A stretch of DNA of 64,000 nt, taken from the NCBI GenBank assembly GCA_037447655.1, contig JBBHKE010001152.1, positions 129,293 to 193,292 on the forward strand. Direction: 5' to 3'. The notes under the pieces were generated by a model. It saw nothing but the letters and a program-made list of their open reading frames with translations, searched no databases and was not told where the DNA came from. The position numbers and the translations under genes were made by a program. Positions 12,508 through 22,367 of this stretch are shown piece by piece. Source of the DNA: Zygnema cylindricum. Taxonomy: Eukaryota; Streptophyta; Zygnematophyceae; Zygnematales; Zygnemataceae. How positions within the stretch are numbered: the first letter of the stretch is position 1; each line of letters begins with the position of its first letter.

Positions 12508-13290
12508 TGTCGCGTTCCCTAAGATTTGCGAAATGAATAGTGTACTACACCGCCAATCGTTATTAGCGTGTAAGTTTTTTTAGCGTATAAAAATAATTAC
12601 CGTGGTGTACGCTATTTAAGAATTTGAAAATTTTGGAAAAAATCATACATTCTAATTGTTTGGTTATGGTTATTTGGATCTTTGAAAAAAAAAATGTCGG
12701 TCGCAAACATGCTTACACTAATATAGGTCTCCGTACAAAACCTGACAAAAATCGTACACAAATCGTACATTCACACGGTCGAAACGCGGCTGTCGGACGA
12801 ATATGTGCGAGCGGGATTTTTTATGACCTGGTTTTTTTTCCTTTTTAGAACGCACATTCTCATGCGTCCGCGGTTACTAAAACTAATTTATTGTACTTTT
12901 TAACTTAAAAGGGTACATTTATGTACGGTCTGACACTGACCGTACACCACTCTATTTAGGAGACAACGTACTGGAAAAATCCTTAAATAGAATAAAGAAA
13001 AAAATAGAATGAACTACACTAATGGAGAATAATAATAAAAAAAAGCACGCTAATAACGATTGGCGGTGTACTGTGTTAGATTTGCGACGCTTTGTCGCGT
13101 TGCCTAAGATTTGGGAAATGAATACTGTACTACCGTGTCAGATTTGCGACGCTTTGTCGCGTTCCCTAAGATTTTCGAAATGAATAATGTACTTCCGTGT
13201 CAGATTTGCGACGCTTTGTCGCGTTCCCTTTTATTTGCGAAATAAATAGCTTACCACAGTACCGTGTCAGATTTGCGACGCTAATCATGA
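12508..13290. repeat. 62-bp tandem array interrupted by a DNA transposon
   Basis: Units of about 62 bp built on AGATTTGCGACGCTTTGTCG, CGTTCCCTAAGATTTGCGAA and ATGAATA-TGTACTACCGTGTC. Units start near 13078, 13140, 13203 and 13269. A truncated unit lies left of 12546. The 523-bp inverted-repeat element at 12547-13069 sits inside the first unit, whose two halves rejoin when the element is removed. Confidence 0.8.
12547..13069. mobile_element. Non-autonomous DNA transposon (MITE-like), copy 1
   Basis: Perfect 24-bp terminal inverted repeats: ACACCGCCAATCGTTATTAG+CGTG at 12547-12570 and its exact reverse complement at 13046-13069. A 3-bp direct duplication, ACT, flanks it (12544-12546 and 13070-13072). 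There is no transposase frame, so it depends on another element. The interior contains AGGAGACAACGTAC and TCCTTAAATAG words that recur in the shorter copy at 16111-16313. A 3-bp duplication fits Harbinger-type or CACTA-type transposons, but the termini do not settle the superfamily. Confidence 0.8.
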
Positions 13291-13435
13291 TGTCACGTAC
13301 TTCCACAATGCCAAAGAGTACAAAGTACATGAATGTTGGATTATCTTTTTGTAACATAGTTCAAAAGGGGAGGGGGGGGAGGGGAGGGGAGGGAGAGGGA
13401 GACGGAGAAAGAGAGAAATGGCATGGTTGAACGGT

Positions 13436-13930
13436 TTCTTAGGGTTTTGAATTGTTTACAGGGTTTTGGACGTTTTTTAGGGTTTTGAAAGGTTTTTCAG
13501 GTTATGAAGACTTTTGTTGCAGTTTTTGAGGGTTTTGGAGTTTGTTCCAGCGATTTATTTCGTACTGAAATTTACTGAATTTTACATTATCCGTACAATA
13601 CTCGACCATATCTGTAGGTACTGATTTTGGCGCGTATTCTTTATTGCGACGTTAGATATTATATATTATGTTTCGATGTTCGGTAGTAAAATGTTTTTTT
13701 TCAATGTTTAGAAAGTGATGATTTTTTTTTCCTTTCTTTTCTCCTTTTGCGCCCCCAACATGTTTCCTTTTAATTTCGTATTTGGTGTCTTTTTTTCAAG
13801 GTCTTTTAGGGTTTTTGTAGGCTTTTGTTTTCAATTTTTTTTTTTAGGGTTTCCTTGAGTTTTCTAGGGTTTTCTAGGGTGTTTAGGTTTCTTAGACTGT
13901 TAAGGTTCTAGGGTTCTTTTAGCTCTACAG
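13436..13930. repeat. Degenerate TTTAGGG-like motifs in GCP4 intron
   Basis: The hexamer AGGGTT(T) and variants recur at irregular spacing (13440-13560 and 13805-13925), resembling diverged plant-type telomeric sequence TTTAGGG. There is no regular array. The region lies downstream of GCP4 exon 2 and is probably intronic. It could also be simple T-rich drift. Confidence 0.4.
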
Positions 13931-14056
13931 CTCCATTTTTGGCATTTTTTTATTTTTTGGGTGGTTTTGGTTTTATGTGGTACCAACAATTAAAATTGTT
14001 TGCAATTTCCTGCGGTTTGAAACCCTAAATAGATTAGGGTTAAAGACGAACTTGCC

Positions 14057-14061
<5 letters not shown>

Positions 14062-14129
<68 letters not shown>

Positions 14130-14350
14130 TTGTGTATATAAATGCACACACACACATACATATATGTACACATGCACACATATCTGTATATAACATATGT
14201 ATAAATGGACGTACATATATATGCATATACATATATATATAGTTGTATACATACACACATACACACATCTCTCTCTCTCTATAGATGTGTGTGTATAGAT
14301 GTGTATTTACGTATGTATGTATATATATATATATATACACACACACATAT
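14062..14350. repeat. AT / GT / CA microsatellite cluster
   Basis: An (AT)n run at about 14062-14116 passes into GT, CA and mixed TATG tracts up to about 14350. The long Tyr/Ile/Val/Cys-rich open frames here on both strands are translations of this repeat. It lies just downstream of the GCP4 exon 2 splice donor, so probably within intron 2. Confidence 0.9.
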
Positions 14351-14478
14351 ACATATTATATATATAAATACATTATATAAACATATGTATACATAATAGT
14401 ATAAAACCACAAACAAAATGGGTAGCACAAAAAAATAAATAAATAAATAAAAGTCGGGTATATTTTTGAAACTCTAAC

Positions 14479-15778
14479 CATTTCCATATGTTCCACAATT
14501 ATCGCAATCGTCGGTCGTAAATCGTTTAATATTTCTCTTTCCGCTTTAACCAATTCCGAGCGATAAACTCCTAAAATTTCCTCAATTCCTGTACTTAACG
14601 ATTGCCAAAATTGGGTACGAACCACACTTTTTTCTGATTCGCCGAAACTTTCTCCCTCCGAATTCTCGGTAAAACTCAAACGGATTCCTTTTAACCAAGA
14701 GTCTTGACCGTATTTCTCTCGAAAAGTAACCGAATTTTTCACAATTTCCTCGAAATTCGAAACATTTTTAACAAAATTGTTAAGTTCACGATAATAAAAT
14801 CCGAGAGGAAGTAATTTCGCCACCTCGAACCTGAAGATTTGCCAAATTTGTGTGTTTTTTTCTTTTTTTTTTGCTTAACTTTGTATTTTAAACATGTATA
14901 TTTAACGTTAATTTTAAATACTATTTCCCATGGGGTATTAAAGGTTTTTCAAGGGATTTTCTAAGATTTTTTAGTAATTTTCAAGGAATTTCAGCTACTA
15001 GTTTTTATTTAAAAGGTCTTTTGAGTATTTTTACAAAAGCCTGAACAAATCTTCTTTTTAAATCCAATTCAAATCCACTAAAATCCCATAAAATCCATAA
15101 TACCCAATCCAAAAAAATCCTACCCAAATAATAAAATTCAATTCAACCAAATCGAAGGAAAACCCAATTAATTCAAATCCCATCGAATAGAAGCAATTCA
15201 ATTAAATAAAACCCAGAAAAAAAAAAATAAACTCTAATAATAGAAAAACACAAAACGACAAAAACCCACAACGCACAAAAAAAAAAAAACATAATACAAT
15301 CCACTCCAAACCAATTCAATAAACCATTAAAACCAATAAAACCAAATGAACCAATAAACCTCATAGAAATTTAACAAAACCCAATAAGCCCCAATAGAAC
15401 TACATAAATCAAATTAACCAAAGAAAACAATATGATCAATCCCAACAAAATAAAATATAATCTAATCAAATCAAATAAATTTAAACCAAACCAAATCAAA
15501 TCAAATCAAATCTAATGAAATAAAATCAAATCAAATCAACTTAAACCAAATCAAAATAAAAAATCAAATCAAACAAAATAAAACTTAACAAATCCCACAA
15601 ATCCCACAAATCCACACCTATTGAGGTCTCGACTGAACAATGGATCCACCGGCATCGTTTGACTTTCGGAATCTTCCAAGAAACCATCCTGGAAGCTTCC
15701 TCGAAAGCTCTCAAAAAGCTCCTCAGAAAAGACAGGACCGGAAAATCCGGAGAGACCGAGGACGAGTTCTCGGAGCAT
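14479..15778 (-). CDS. GCP4: Gamma-tubulin complex component 4, first two coding exons
   Basis: GCP4 is a core subunit of the gamma-tubulin ring complex that nucleates microtubules. Exon 1 (15778-15618) starts ATG and gives MLRELVLGLSGFSG, matching the conserved GCP4 N-terminus (MLHELLLALLGFTG in plants). Its donor is AG|GTGTGG. Exon 2 (14830-14479) follows acceptor TTCAG and contains LPLGFYYRELNNFV and STGIEEILGVYRSELVKAE, matching the plant pattern LIKLGFYYREL and GEILSVYRS. It ends at donor ATG|GTTAGA. The exons total 513 nt, exactly 171 codons, and the junction reads SRDLNRFEVAKLL without a stop. A pyrimidine-rich 5' UTR lies just upstream of the ATG. A full GCP4 is about 700 residues, so later exons should lie at lower coordinates. 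I found none before the transposon at 8357, so introns are very long or the gene is truncated. Family identity is from remembered plant sequence. Confidence 0.85.
14831..15617 (-). repeat. GCP4 intron 1 with AAATC-type pentanucleotide repeats
   Basis: A 787-bp intron with GT donor (15617-15616) and AG acceptor (14832-14831). From about 15060 to 15600 the plus strand is mostly degenerate AAATC/AATCC units (TGATT on the transcribed sense strand), clearest at 15475-15560. No coding content is seen. Confidence 0.75.
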
Positions 15779-16110
15779 GAGGGAGAGGGAGAGAGGGGGG
15801 GGGAGGGGGAGAGGGGGGTTCGCGGATGGGTTCGCTGGATGGATGGATGGTGGATCAGTTGAGACCGTTATCCGTGGATCAGTCCGTTGAATTGTGGATC
15901 GTTCAAGGCTGCGTATGAACAGGCCTTCTGCGGTAGCGGCGAAATCAAAACCGGGCGCTTCAGCGCAAAATCAGACGTCCGGCGCGAGAGGGCGGATCGA
16001 CAGATCATCCGGACATGCCGCGTGCATCATGCTTCGCTCATCCCCGGCGTCGTCAAATTCAAAAGAACAGTTAGGGTTCAAAAGTACATTTAGCGCTCAG
16101 CGTCACAGTT

Positions 16111-16313
16111 ACACCTTGAATCGTTATTAGCGTATAGAAATTATTAGTGTAAAAAACAATTAGCGTCATTCATTCTAATTTAGTGCCAGGAGACGTGGCA
16201 GATTATGGTCCACGTCCTTAAATAGTGTAATTTATTATATTTAAGGTATCAATGTCCAAATTTTGGGGTGCCGATATTGAGTACATAAGGCTAATAACGA
16301 CGATTCACGGTGT
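16111..16313. mobile_element. Non-autonomous DNA transposon (MITE-like), copy 2
   Basis: The left end ACACCTTGAATCGTTATTAG and right end CTAATAACGACGATTCACGG+TGT form imperfect inverted repeats of about 25 bp, closely related to those of the element at 12547-13069. The interior shares CAGGAGACGTGG and TCCTTAAATAG words with it. No clear target duplication remains. It lies about 330 bp upstream of the GCP4 start codon, so it may fall in that gene's promoter region. Confidence 0.65.
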
Positions 16314-16317
16314 AGCG

Positions 16318-16522
16318 TTCAGAAGTACAGTTAGCATTCAAAGTTCGGTACTGTTCAGTACAGTACAGTACAGTACTGGACAGTACTCATTCGGCAGTAC
16401 ATTTTACATACAGAAGTACAGTCTATATTGAAAAGTACATTAAACGTACAGTTGACGTTCAAAGTACATCATTCGTTCAGAAGTACAGTCTACATGATAA
16501 AGTACAGTCAACGTACGGCAGA
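16318..16522. promoter_or_regulatory. GTAC-dense cluster upstream of GCP4
   Basis: About 15 GTAC tetramers in 205 bp, including four in direct succession (CAGTACAGTACAGTACAGTAC near 16350-16375) and repeated AAGTACAGT and AAAGTACAT words. Chance expectation is about one. GTAC is the core recognised by SBP/SPL plant transcription factors and by the Chlamydomonas copper regulator CRR1, so regulatory use is possible. A decayed simple repeat is equally possible. Confidence 0.4.
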
Positions 16523-16953
16523 CTGAACCGCAGGGAGAAGGACATGTACCGCGGATTATAAAACAGTTTTATAAATTTTACGAAACGTACGAAATTATAA
16601 ATGTGACGATAAATAGCGTGACTCGTCAAACGGATTCTATGACGACTTGTTGAACTGGACTCAAAGCGCTTTCGTCAATTGGCATATCCGTACCGTATAG
16701 TACTGTGCGCATTTTTGCAAATTGTACTCTTTTTCCTTATAATTTTTGTTTTTTTTATCTTTTTTTTTTTACGCGTCATCGATAAATTAGGTTAGGCTAA
16801 AACCGTTAAAACACCATTGAAACGGAGGGTCCTCCGCCGTATCCGGAAAAAGTTAACTGACCCGTGTGCACTTTTTCCCCAAGACAAAAAATGCGACCAA
16901 TTGAATTCGCTCCTCTGATTCGTATTATAACCATATTATACAATAGTATTTAA

Positions 16954-17397
16954 ATGTCAAATACGACAAAAATACAGCAAGGTAAAAGTGGAAACAGGGA
17001 AATACTGTTTAAGGGTGAAGTTCCATCAGACGTTTCTGTAATTGTACGCCAAACTCTACAGACCTGGTCGATTGATAGCCTATTCCCACCGGAAAAAAAA
17101 ACACTTCCGCAACAGACGGACGTTCGAATAATGTACGGCTTTCCGAGCACCGACTTTGTAGATTTCGGAAGTTCTCGGAAAGCCGTACAAATGACCTTGT
17201 TCAAAGAAAACAACATTTCAGAAAATTGCCAAGGTTGTAGGCGTAAATTAGGACCGTCGAATTCAATTACAGATTTTATATGTGACGCCACGTCACCAAC
17301 CCTACAGTTTCTAAGACCGTGCACAGTGAGAACAGTTCTCGAATACAGAACGTTTAAAAATTGGCCGCGTGGAAAAGGTAAAAATAATCCACGATGA
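16954..17397 (+). other. Unassigned open frame, function unknown
   Basis: A 147-codon frame starting MSNTTKIQQGKSGNREILFK and ending at TGA. A minus-strand frame of 160 codons overlaps it almost completely (16950-17432), so at most one is real. Neither resembles a family I know. Composition is mixed and not repeat-like, which is the only point in favour of coding. It contains a 16-bp perfect inverted repeat at 17132-17189. It could be an exon of an unknown gene or chance. Confidence 0.2.
17132..17189. repeat. 16-bp perfect inverted repeat, 26-nt spacer
   Basis: TGTACGGCTTTCCGAG at 17132-17147 is the exact reverse complement of CTCGGAAAGCCGTACA at 17174-17189. RNA from either strand could form a stable stem-loop. 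Confidence 0.9.
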
Positions 17398-18600
17398 GCG
17401 CGACGTATGTGCGTACACGTCAAAAGGGCCATGTGCCTTCCGCCAGGGTGGCTGCGAATCCGCCGAAATTATCCCGTCACGCTCCCACCATCAAAGCTTG
17501 TCGTCGCCTTTTTGTCGTTGAGTTTCGAAATTTTGGGTAGTACATTTAATGCCCTCTGTACGAGTCATTAATTACCTCCGTTGGTACAGATATTATCTCC
17601 GCTGCTACAGATATTACCTCCGCTCGTATAGATATTGCGTTCTGACATTGTATTCGAAGATTCTTTCAAGATTTTAAGCATGGAATATTAACCTACATGT
17701 TACCAACCACAATGAGCCACGCAGGTTTACAGACGCGACCTAATGGAAGGCACGCCCTTCAGTACAATCTTCCGTACAATAACTGGGACGCCTAATGGAA
17801 GTCCACCCTGAGTCGAAGTTCCATCACGTAGAGTCTGTAAGCCACGTGTTCTAAATTGATTGGCGCTATGCAAGCTACGATCCGATATTGAATATCTTTC
17901 AGATTTTTAGCACGGACAAACTTAACTTCAAATCTTGACTTGCGTACCATGTACCTGCATACAAAGTAATCATACGACAAAACTTTTATACATTTTGCAG
18001 ACGCCAGTCTGTACACCAGCTCATTTTTTAGGGTTTTAGTTTTCGAACATAACGAAAGTCCTGTGAGAGAAATAGTGTGACGAACAAAAGCTACCAAAAT
18101 AGCGTGCCGAGGGAATGTTAAAAAATTTTGTTCTAATTTTCGATTGTATTTTGGAAACCGCGTGTCATATGCAAATCTTAAGATTTTTCGTTGGTTTTCC
18201 ATCATGACATGTAGCTTAATTGTCCACCGAGTCACAAATTTTTTTTTTCTGTATATGCCAACCCATTTCCTCCAGGTGGGTTAAGTGTAACAAAGAAAAT
18301 TGAAGTGAACTCCTCGCAGATGAACATCCGACAGCAAGTATTACCTCCAAGACCTTTGGAGAGTATCGGCAAGATTCGTTGTAATGTTGTTTTTTGTATA
18401 AAAACAAAATAGGCGGTACGATTTGGTTCAGAGAGTCGCGGATTTCTGTAAAAAACGTCACTTTTCGCTTGATGGAACTTCAACCTAAGTTTGGAAAGCA
18501 ATGAGGACACCAAAATATTATAAAAGGTTAGTGTACCAAATATATTAAACGCTAAATATAGTTGTAGCCAATCGGTAAGACATCTAGACGCCACAGTATT
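17398..18600. other. Anonymous DNA left of Copia element 3
   Basis: No recognisable gene or transposon. Two minus-strand open frames (17792-18235, 147 codons, and 18232-18594, 120 codons) touch end to end, but neither has a motif I recognise. They could be exons of an unknown gene or chance. Around 17575-17640 the word (T/C)ACAGATATTACCTCCGCT recurs two to three times. Confidence 0.35.
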
Positions 18601-18822
18601 TGTTGAAATTATTGATTTATATGGTATTTCCTAGGTCTAAATTTAGTACAAATAGAAGAAAGAAAAAGGCGGACAGCATGTCTCCAACCCCTCTCTCTAC
18701 CCACCATACTTGTCGTAGTCACTGAGGGATAGAGAGGGTGGCTGAGCCATGGCTGTCCTAGCTTAAGCAGGCAGGGCTAAAGAGTGACTTATGTCACTCT
18801 CAACAAAAGGTTGAGTTCGGCA

Positions 18823-18885
18823 GGACTCGAACCTCCGACCGGTAGAGCGCGGCTTAGCCGTTAGCTCTAGCCACTATGTCGTAGA
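18823..18885 (-). other. tRNA-like module with consensus B-box in LTR
   Basis: On the minus strand GGTTCGAGTCC (18833-18823) is a perfect match to the RNA polymerase III B-box. About 30 nt earlier lies AGAGCTAACGGCTAAGC, resembling a D-arm/A-box. The spacing suits a tRNA-type internal promoter. A full cloverleaf is not evident. Confidence 0.5.
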
Positions 18886-19386
18886 AGTCTGTTAGGATAT
18901 ATTAGGTTTGATATATATTTAAACAGTGTTATGACCATGAATTCGATTAACGGAATGATGAATGAAGGAACATAAAAACAAAGTATTATATTTTGCGAAC
19001 ATTATCTTGCACGAAAAACAAATGAATCGGACATTTGATTTGACGACGGACAATTAATGTCTGATTTAATCCGACGGTGTATATCACTGCCGAGATCGCG
19101 TAATGGTCACTTTGGCGTTTATAGACGTGGCATGACGTGGCGCCACGCGGACGGATGACATTTAGTCGCAGGAATTTCGGCGAACATATGGACAAGTTAA
19201 AAGTGGACACACGTCCACTTAATTGCGTTGCCGTACATAGGCCGTACAGAAAGTACATCGGCCATAATACTTTTCTGTACCCTACAATGATCTGATTAGT
19301 TCGTACTTCAATAGATAGGGGTTGTGAGAGGGATTTAGGACTTAGAGAATTTGGTAGATAGGTACCTCTCTCCCTTTGAGAGTTTG

Positions 19387-19392
19387 TATAAA
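19387..19392 (+). promoter_or_regulatory. TATA box of Copia element 3 LTR
   Basis: TATAAA in GTTTGTATAAACTTGG, about 216 bp before the LTR end. It aligns with TATAAA at 62598-62603 in element 4 and with a minus-strand TATATAAAA at 61408-61416 in element 5. Transcription would start some 25-30 bp downstream. Confidence 0.6.
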
Positions 19393-19608
19393 CTTGGCAT
19401 TTTTGCCGACTCATAACTTATCGATTGGTTGGCCGTTTTCAATGATTCTTTTTGCAACAGAACCAAGAGAGTCCACACTCCACAAGTGTGCAGTCAAATT
19501 GTCAGTTTGGTTTCTTCGACATCAGTGGTTGTGGCTTGAATTTGGTTAGTTAAATATTATCTAGAGGCTTCCTGTATTCTGTAGTCCAATAGAGGACACA
19601 GAATTGCA

Positions 19609-19623
19609 GGTTATGGGCCCACC
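19609..19623 (+). promoter_or_regulatory. Primer-binding site, Copia element 3
   Basis: GGTTATGGGCCCACC directly after the LTR CA, a 15/15 complement of the plant-type initiator tRNA-Met anticodon arm. There is no in-frame ATG in the LTR just upstream (the corresponding codon is TTG), so the ATG inside this site (19613-19615) is the likely gag start. Confidence 0.85.
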
Positions 19624-20067
19624 CTCTAGGGTGCCCACCTTCAATGGATCTGGGTTCATCTATTGGAAAGCCATGATGATGGGAGTTTTGTGCGAAAAAC
19701 GATACTGGGGTATCGTCAGTGGACAAGTGAAATGTCCACCTTCGGGAACTCCATCAAGATTTGGAGGCGTAAGGTTTCCTGCAGCAACGGCTGCCTCATC
19801 GGAGGAGGCAGATAATTGGGACAGCAGTGTGTCCGAAAAGGGGAAAGGGAAGGAGACACCCCTCACTCCTATTGCCACAATACCGAGAGCGAGGACCGTG
19901 AAGACTGCGGAGAACGATACTCAAATGTGGGAGGATGTAAACATGGCTGCCAAGAATTTCATTCTGAGGCACCTCACTCAAGCTTTGGCCACTCCTCACC
20001 TTCACATTTAGAAGGAAGAGGAGTGGTGGGTGAGATGGTGGAGATTTATAGAGCTGGAACTATTCAG

Positions 20068-21329
20068 TGTTGTCCATAGCTTATTTCAGCCATGGATTAC
20101 CCACGGAAACACCCACAGACTACCTCAAAAACAGCTGTGTTTCAGACGACACAGATTACTCCACAATAAACGAAATGGTCCGAAACTGCACCAATATGTA
20201 CTATACCATATACACTGTAAACTCTTAAAGTTAGAGCAAAATCCACCAAGGCATCTAGAAGATATAAGCTCCAGAGTATCCCAAAAATAGCTGACAGCCT
20301 CACAAACTAACCACTTAGACTGTTCACAGAATCTTACAGATATACTGGAATACAATGAAACTTCACACACATATAGATTCTATATCATAGATTAACTCCA
20401 CAAAGTTTCACATGAAAGCACCAATCAGAGTGATCACACCAACAGGTCAAAGATGCAGAAAACAGTGTGCCATTACTTTGATTAACTTGACTGCGATACA
20501 TAAAATAATCTAAGTCCTGCAAGTTATACTCAGAGTACGGAGGCATACCAGCCGTACTGTATCTACTCTAATAACCTAACTAGTCAAAAGGACAAACCTC
20601 TGTTGTACAGAATATTTACACCGTACTCTTCGTATGTCAGAAACTAAGCTACCACTAAGCAACCACTAAGCTACCACTATCGTTTAATCATCATTACTTG
20701 AAATCTATCCTATTCATATTATCCGTAGTTGCGCTAGCTGCGCTGGCTGCGCTTTCCGTACGGATCATGAAAATAGCCGTAACTGCGTTGACTTAACTGC
20801 GTCGCAGCTGCTCCGTACCGGCGGCGCCTATTTCAACATTCCGTTTATTTTACATCGGATCGCTTCGCGATCCGCCGTCCATTTGTCATTGCTTGTTCAC
20901 ACAACTCAATGAGTCTTTTACGTAACTTTAATTATCAATCCATTCGCTCCCCCAATCCGTGAATCTGTTCAAACCTCCATATTAAATCCAATTAGCAGTT
21001 ACGCACGAAACTAACTTTTCAAAACAACACTCCCCCGAAAATTTAGTTTCGTGCACCCAGAAAAATATGCAGCGTGTACTGCTATGTTGCTACGCTGCGC
21101 TAGTTTGACATCGCAGCGCAGTATGAATACAAAGTGCAGTGTGTACTGCTATGCTGATACGTTGCGTTAGTTTGACATCGCAGCGCAGTATGAATACAAA
21201 GTGTTGCGTGTACTGCTATGCTGCTATGCTGCGCTAGTTTGACATTGCATTCCTAACTGCTGCTCTTTTTCACCTTTAACTTCCTCTTTATAGCCTCATT
21301 TACTAAGACTAAAGCTTTCAAATTCTACA
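20068..21329 (+). mobile_element. Solo LTR, family F
   Basis: A 1262-bp insertion in element 3 gag, starting TGTTGTCC and ending TTCTACA, flanked by TTCAG at 20063-20067 and 21330-21334. TG...CA ends, a 5-bp duplication and no coding content identify a solo LTR left by LTR-LTR recombination. It is unlike the other LTRs here. Orientation is assigned only from reading order. It holds a 67-bp tandem repeat near its right end. Confidence 0.8.
21069..21247. repeat. 67-bp tandem repeat inside solo LTR F
   Basis: Two full 67-bp units (21069-21135 and 21136-21202) and a partial third (from 21203). Each contains GTGTACTGCTATG, TGCGCTAGTTTGACAT and CGCAGCGCAGTATGAATAC. Similar GCAGCGCAG words occur at 30300-30440. 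Confidence 0.9.
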
Positions 21330-22367
21330 TTCAGGAGCTCCAATTGGCTGAGCGAAAGCTAGTGAGTTACACTTACAAAGGAGGAAAGATCTTAGATTAC
21401 TGTAATGATCTTTCTTGTTTGTATATGGAGATGGAAAGTGCCGGGTGGACAGGAACAATGAAAATGAATGTTAACACTCTTATCATGAAGTTACCAGATG
21501 AGTTCGAGAACATAGTGTATCGAGTACAGGAAATGACTGATAGTTCATGGAAATGGAACACAGTGGTCAAAATGATTCTTGTGCAGGAAAACACAATGGA
21601 GATTAGGAGAGGAAAGAGCATTCAAGCTATAGCAGCAGGAGAGGACCGATGGGGGAAGGACTCAAAGAAACCGTACAAAGGGTAAAGAGATCATTTTGGA
21701 GGATCGAGCCCCCCAAAGGGTCTTTGTCATTTTTGCAAAAAGTCGGGACACTTCATCGTAGATTGTGTCCAGGTGTCGGAGCTGAGGCTCCAAGAGAACC
21801 GTGGAGGGGGTTTTTCCGTAGGGAAGAAAAAAACACTTGTGGTTACAAAAGTGATAGGAGAAACCGAGGATGAGTCTTATAAGGAGGATGGGGAGCTTCT
21901 TCTAGACGAGAGTGTAGAGGAGAATGAGATCCCTCGGAGACAGGAATGTGCCCTTGGAGCAATTTGGGAAGCTCCATAGGAAGAATGGATCATCGACTCA
22001 GATGCATCGATGCATACGTGTCGTGATAAGGAACTCTTCACTAAGCTAAGAAAGATCCTTACTGTAGAGATACAGAATGAGGATGGGAGAGTGGTTACTA
22101 CAGATCTAGTGGGATTTGTTGATCTGAAAGTCTTAGAGAAGGGTAAGACTTGTATACTTACATTCTAAAATGTACTCTACATTCCCTAGCTGAGTAAAAA
22201 TCTTGTCTCTACGTCTATGTTAGATGACAAAGAGTTTGATACCTTCACTAGAAAGGGAGTCTTTACAGCTAAGTATAGGGATGAGGTTTACTTCACAGCA
22301 GATAAGGGTAGCCAAGGAATGTTTAGGCTTAACCTGAGTAATGAAAAGAAGAATGCTTACTATGTTG

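Larger units (their letters stand above)
18601..19608 (+). repeat. 5' LTR of Copia element 3
   Basis: 1008 bp, starting TGTTGAAATT and ending GAATTGCA. It shares with other LTRs here the TTTCCTAGGTCTAAAT word near the start and the hairpin with loop ACTTGTCGTAGTCACTGA (arms CCCTCTCTCTACCC and GGGATAGAGAGGG). Its minus strand carries a consensus B-box, GGTTCGAGTCC, at 18823-18833. An imperfect palindrome GAGTGACTTATGTCACTC lies near 18783-18800. Confidence 0.9.
19613..22362 (+). pseudogene. Copia gag and protease region of element 3 (broken)
   Basis: Starts MGPPSRVPTFNGSGFIYW. The gag core continues to about 20062, is split by the solo LTR at 20068-21329, and resumes at 21335 (ELQLAERKLVSYTYKGG). 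The nucleocapsid zone is frameshifted around 21680-21720. The protease motif near 21988-22020 reads DSDAS instead of DSGAS, a change at the catalytic loop. Several stops follow (21979, 22167, 22188). Coding then runs into element 2 at NEKKNAYYV. It is a long-dead copy. Confidence 0.9.

Noticed and set aside
13973-14396. Several overlapping Tyr/Ile/Cys-rich open frames on both strands
   Set aside because: They translate AT/GT/CA microsatellite tracts and have no domain.
16950-17432. Minus-strand 160-codon frame opposite a plus-strand 147-codon frame
   Set aside because: No family resemblance on either strand. Mutual overlap means at least one is chance, so only a low-confidence entry is kept.
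17792-18594. Two abutting minus-strand open frames
   Set aside because: No recognisable motif, no obvious splice-consistent join, and no compositional support for coding.
21069-21247. CRISPR-like or satellite array
   Set aside because: Units are contiguous with no unique spacers and lie inside a solo LTR of a eukaryotic element.
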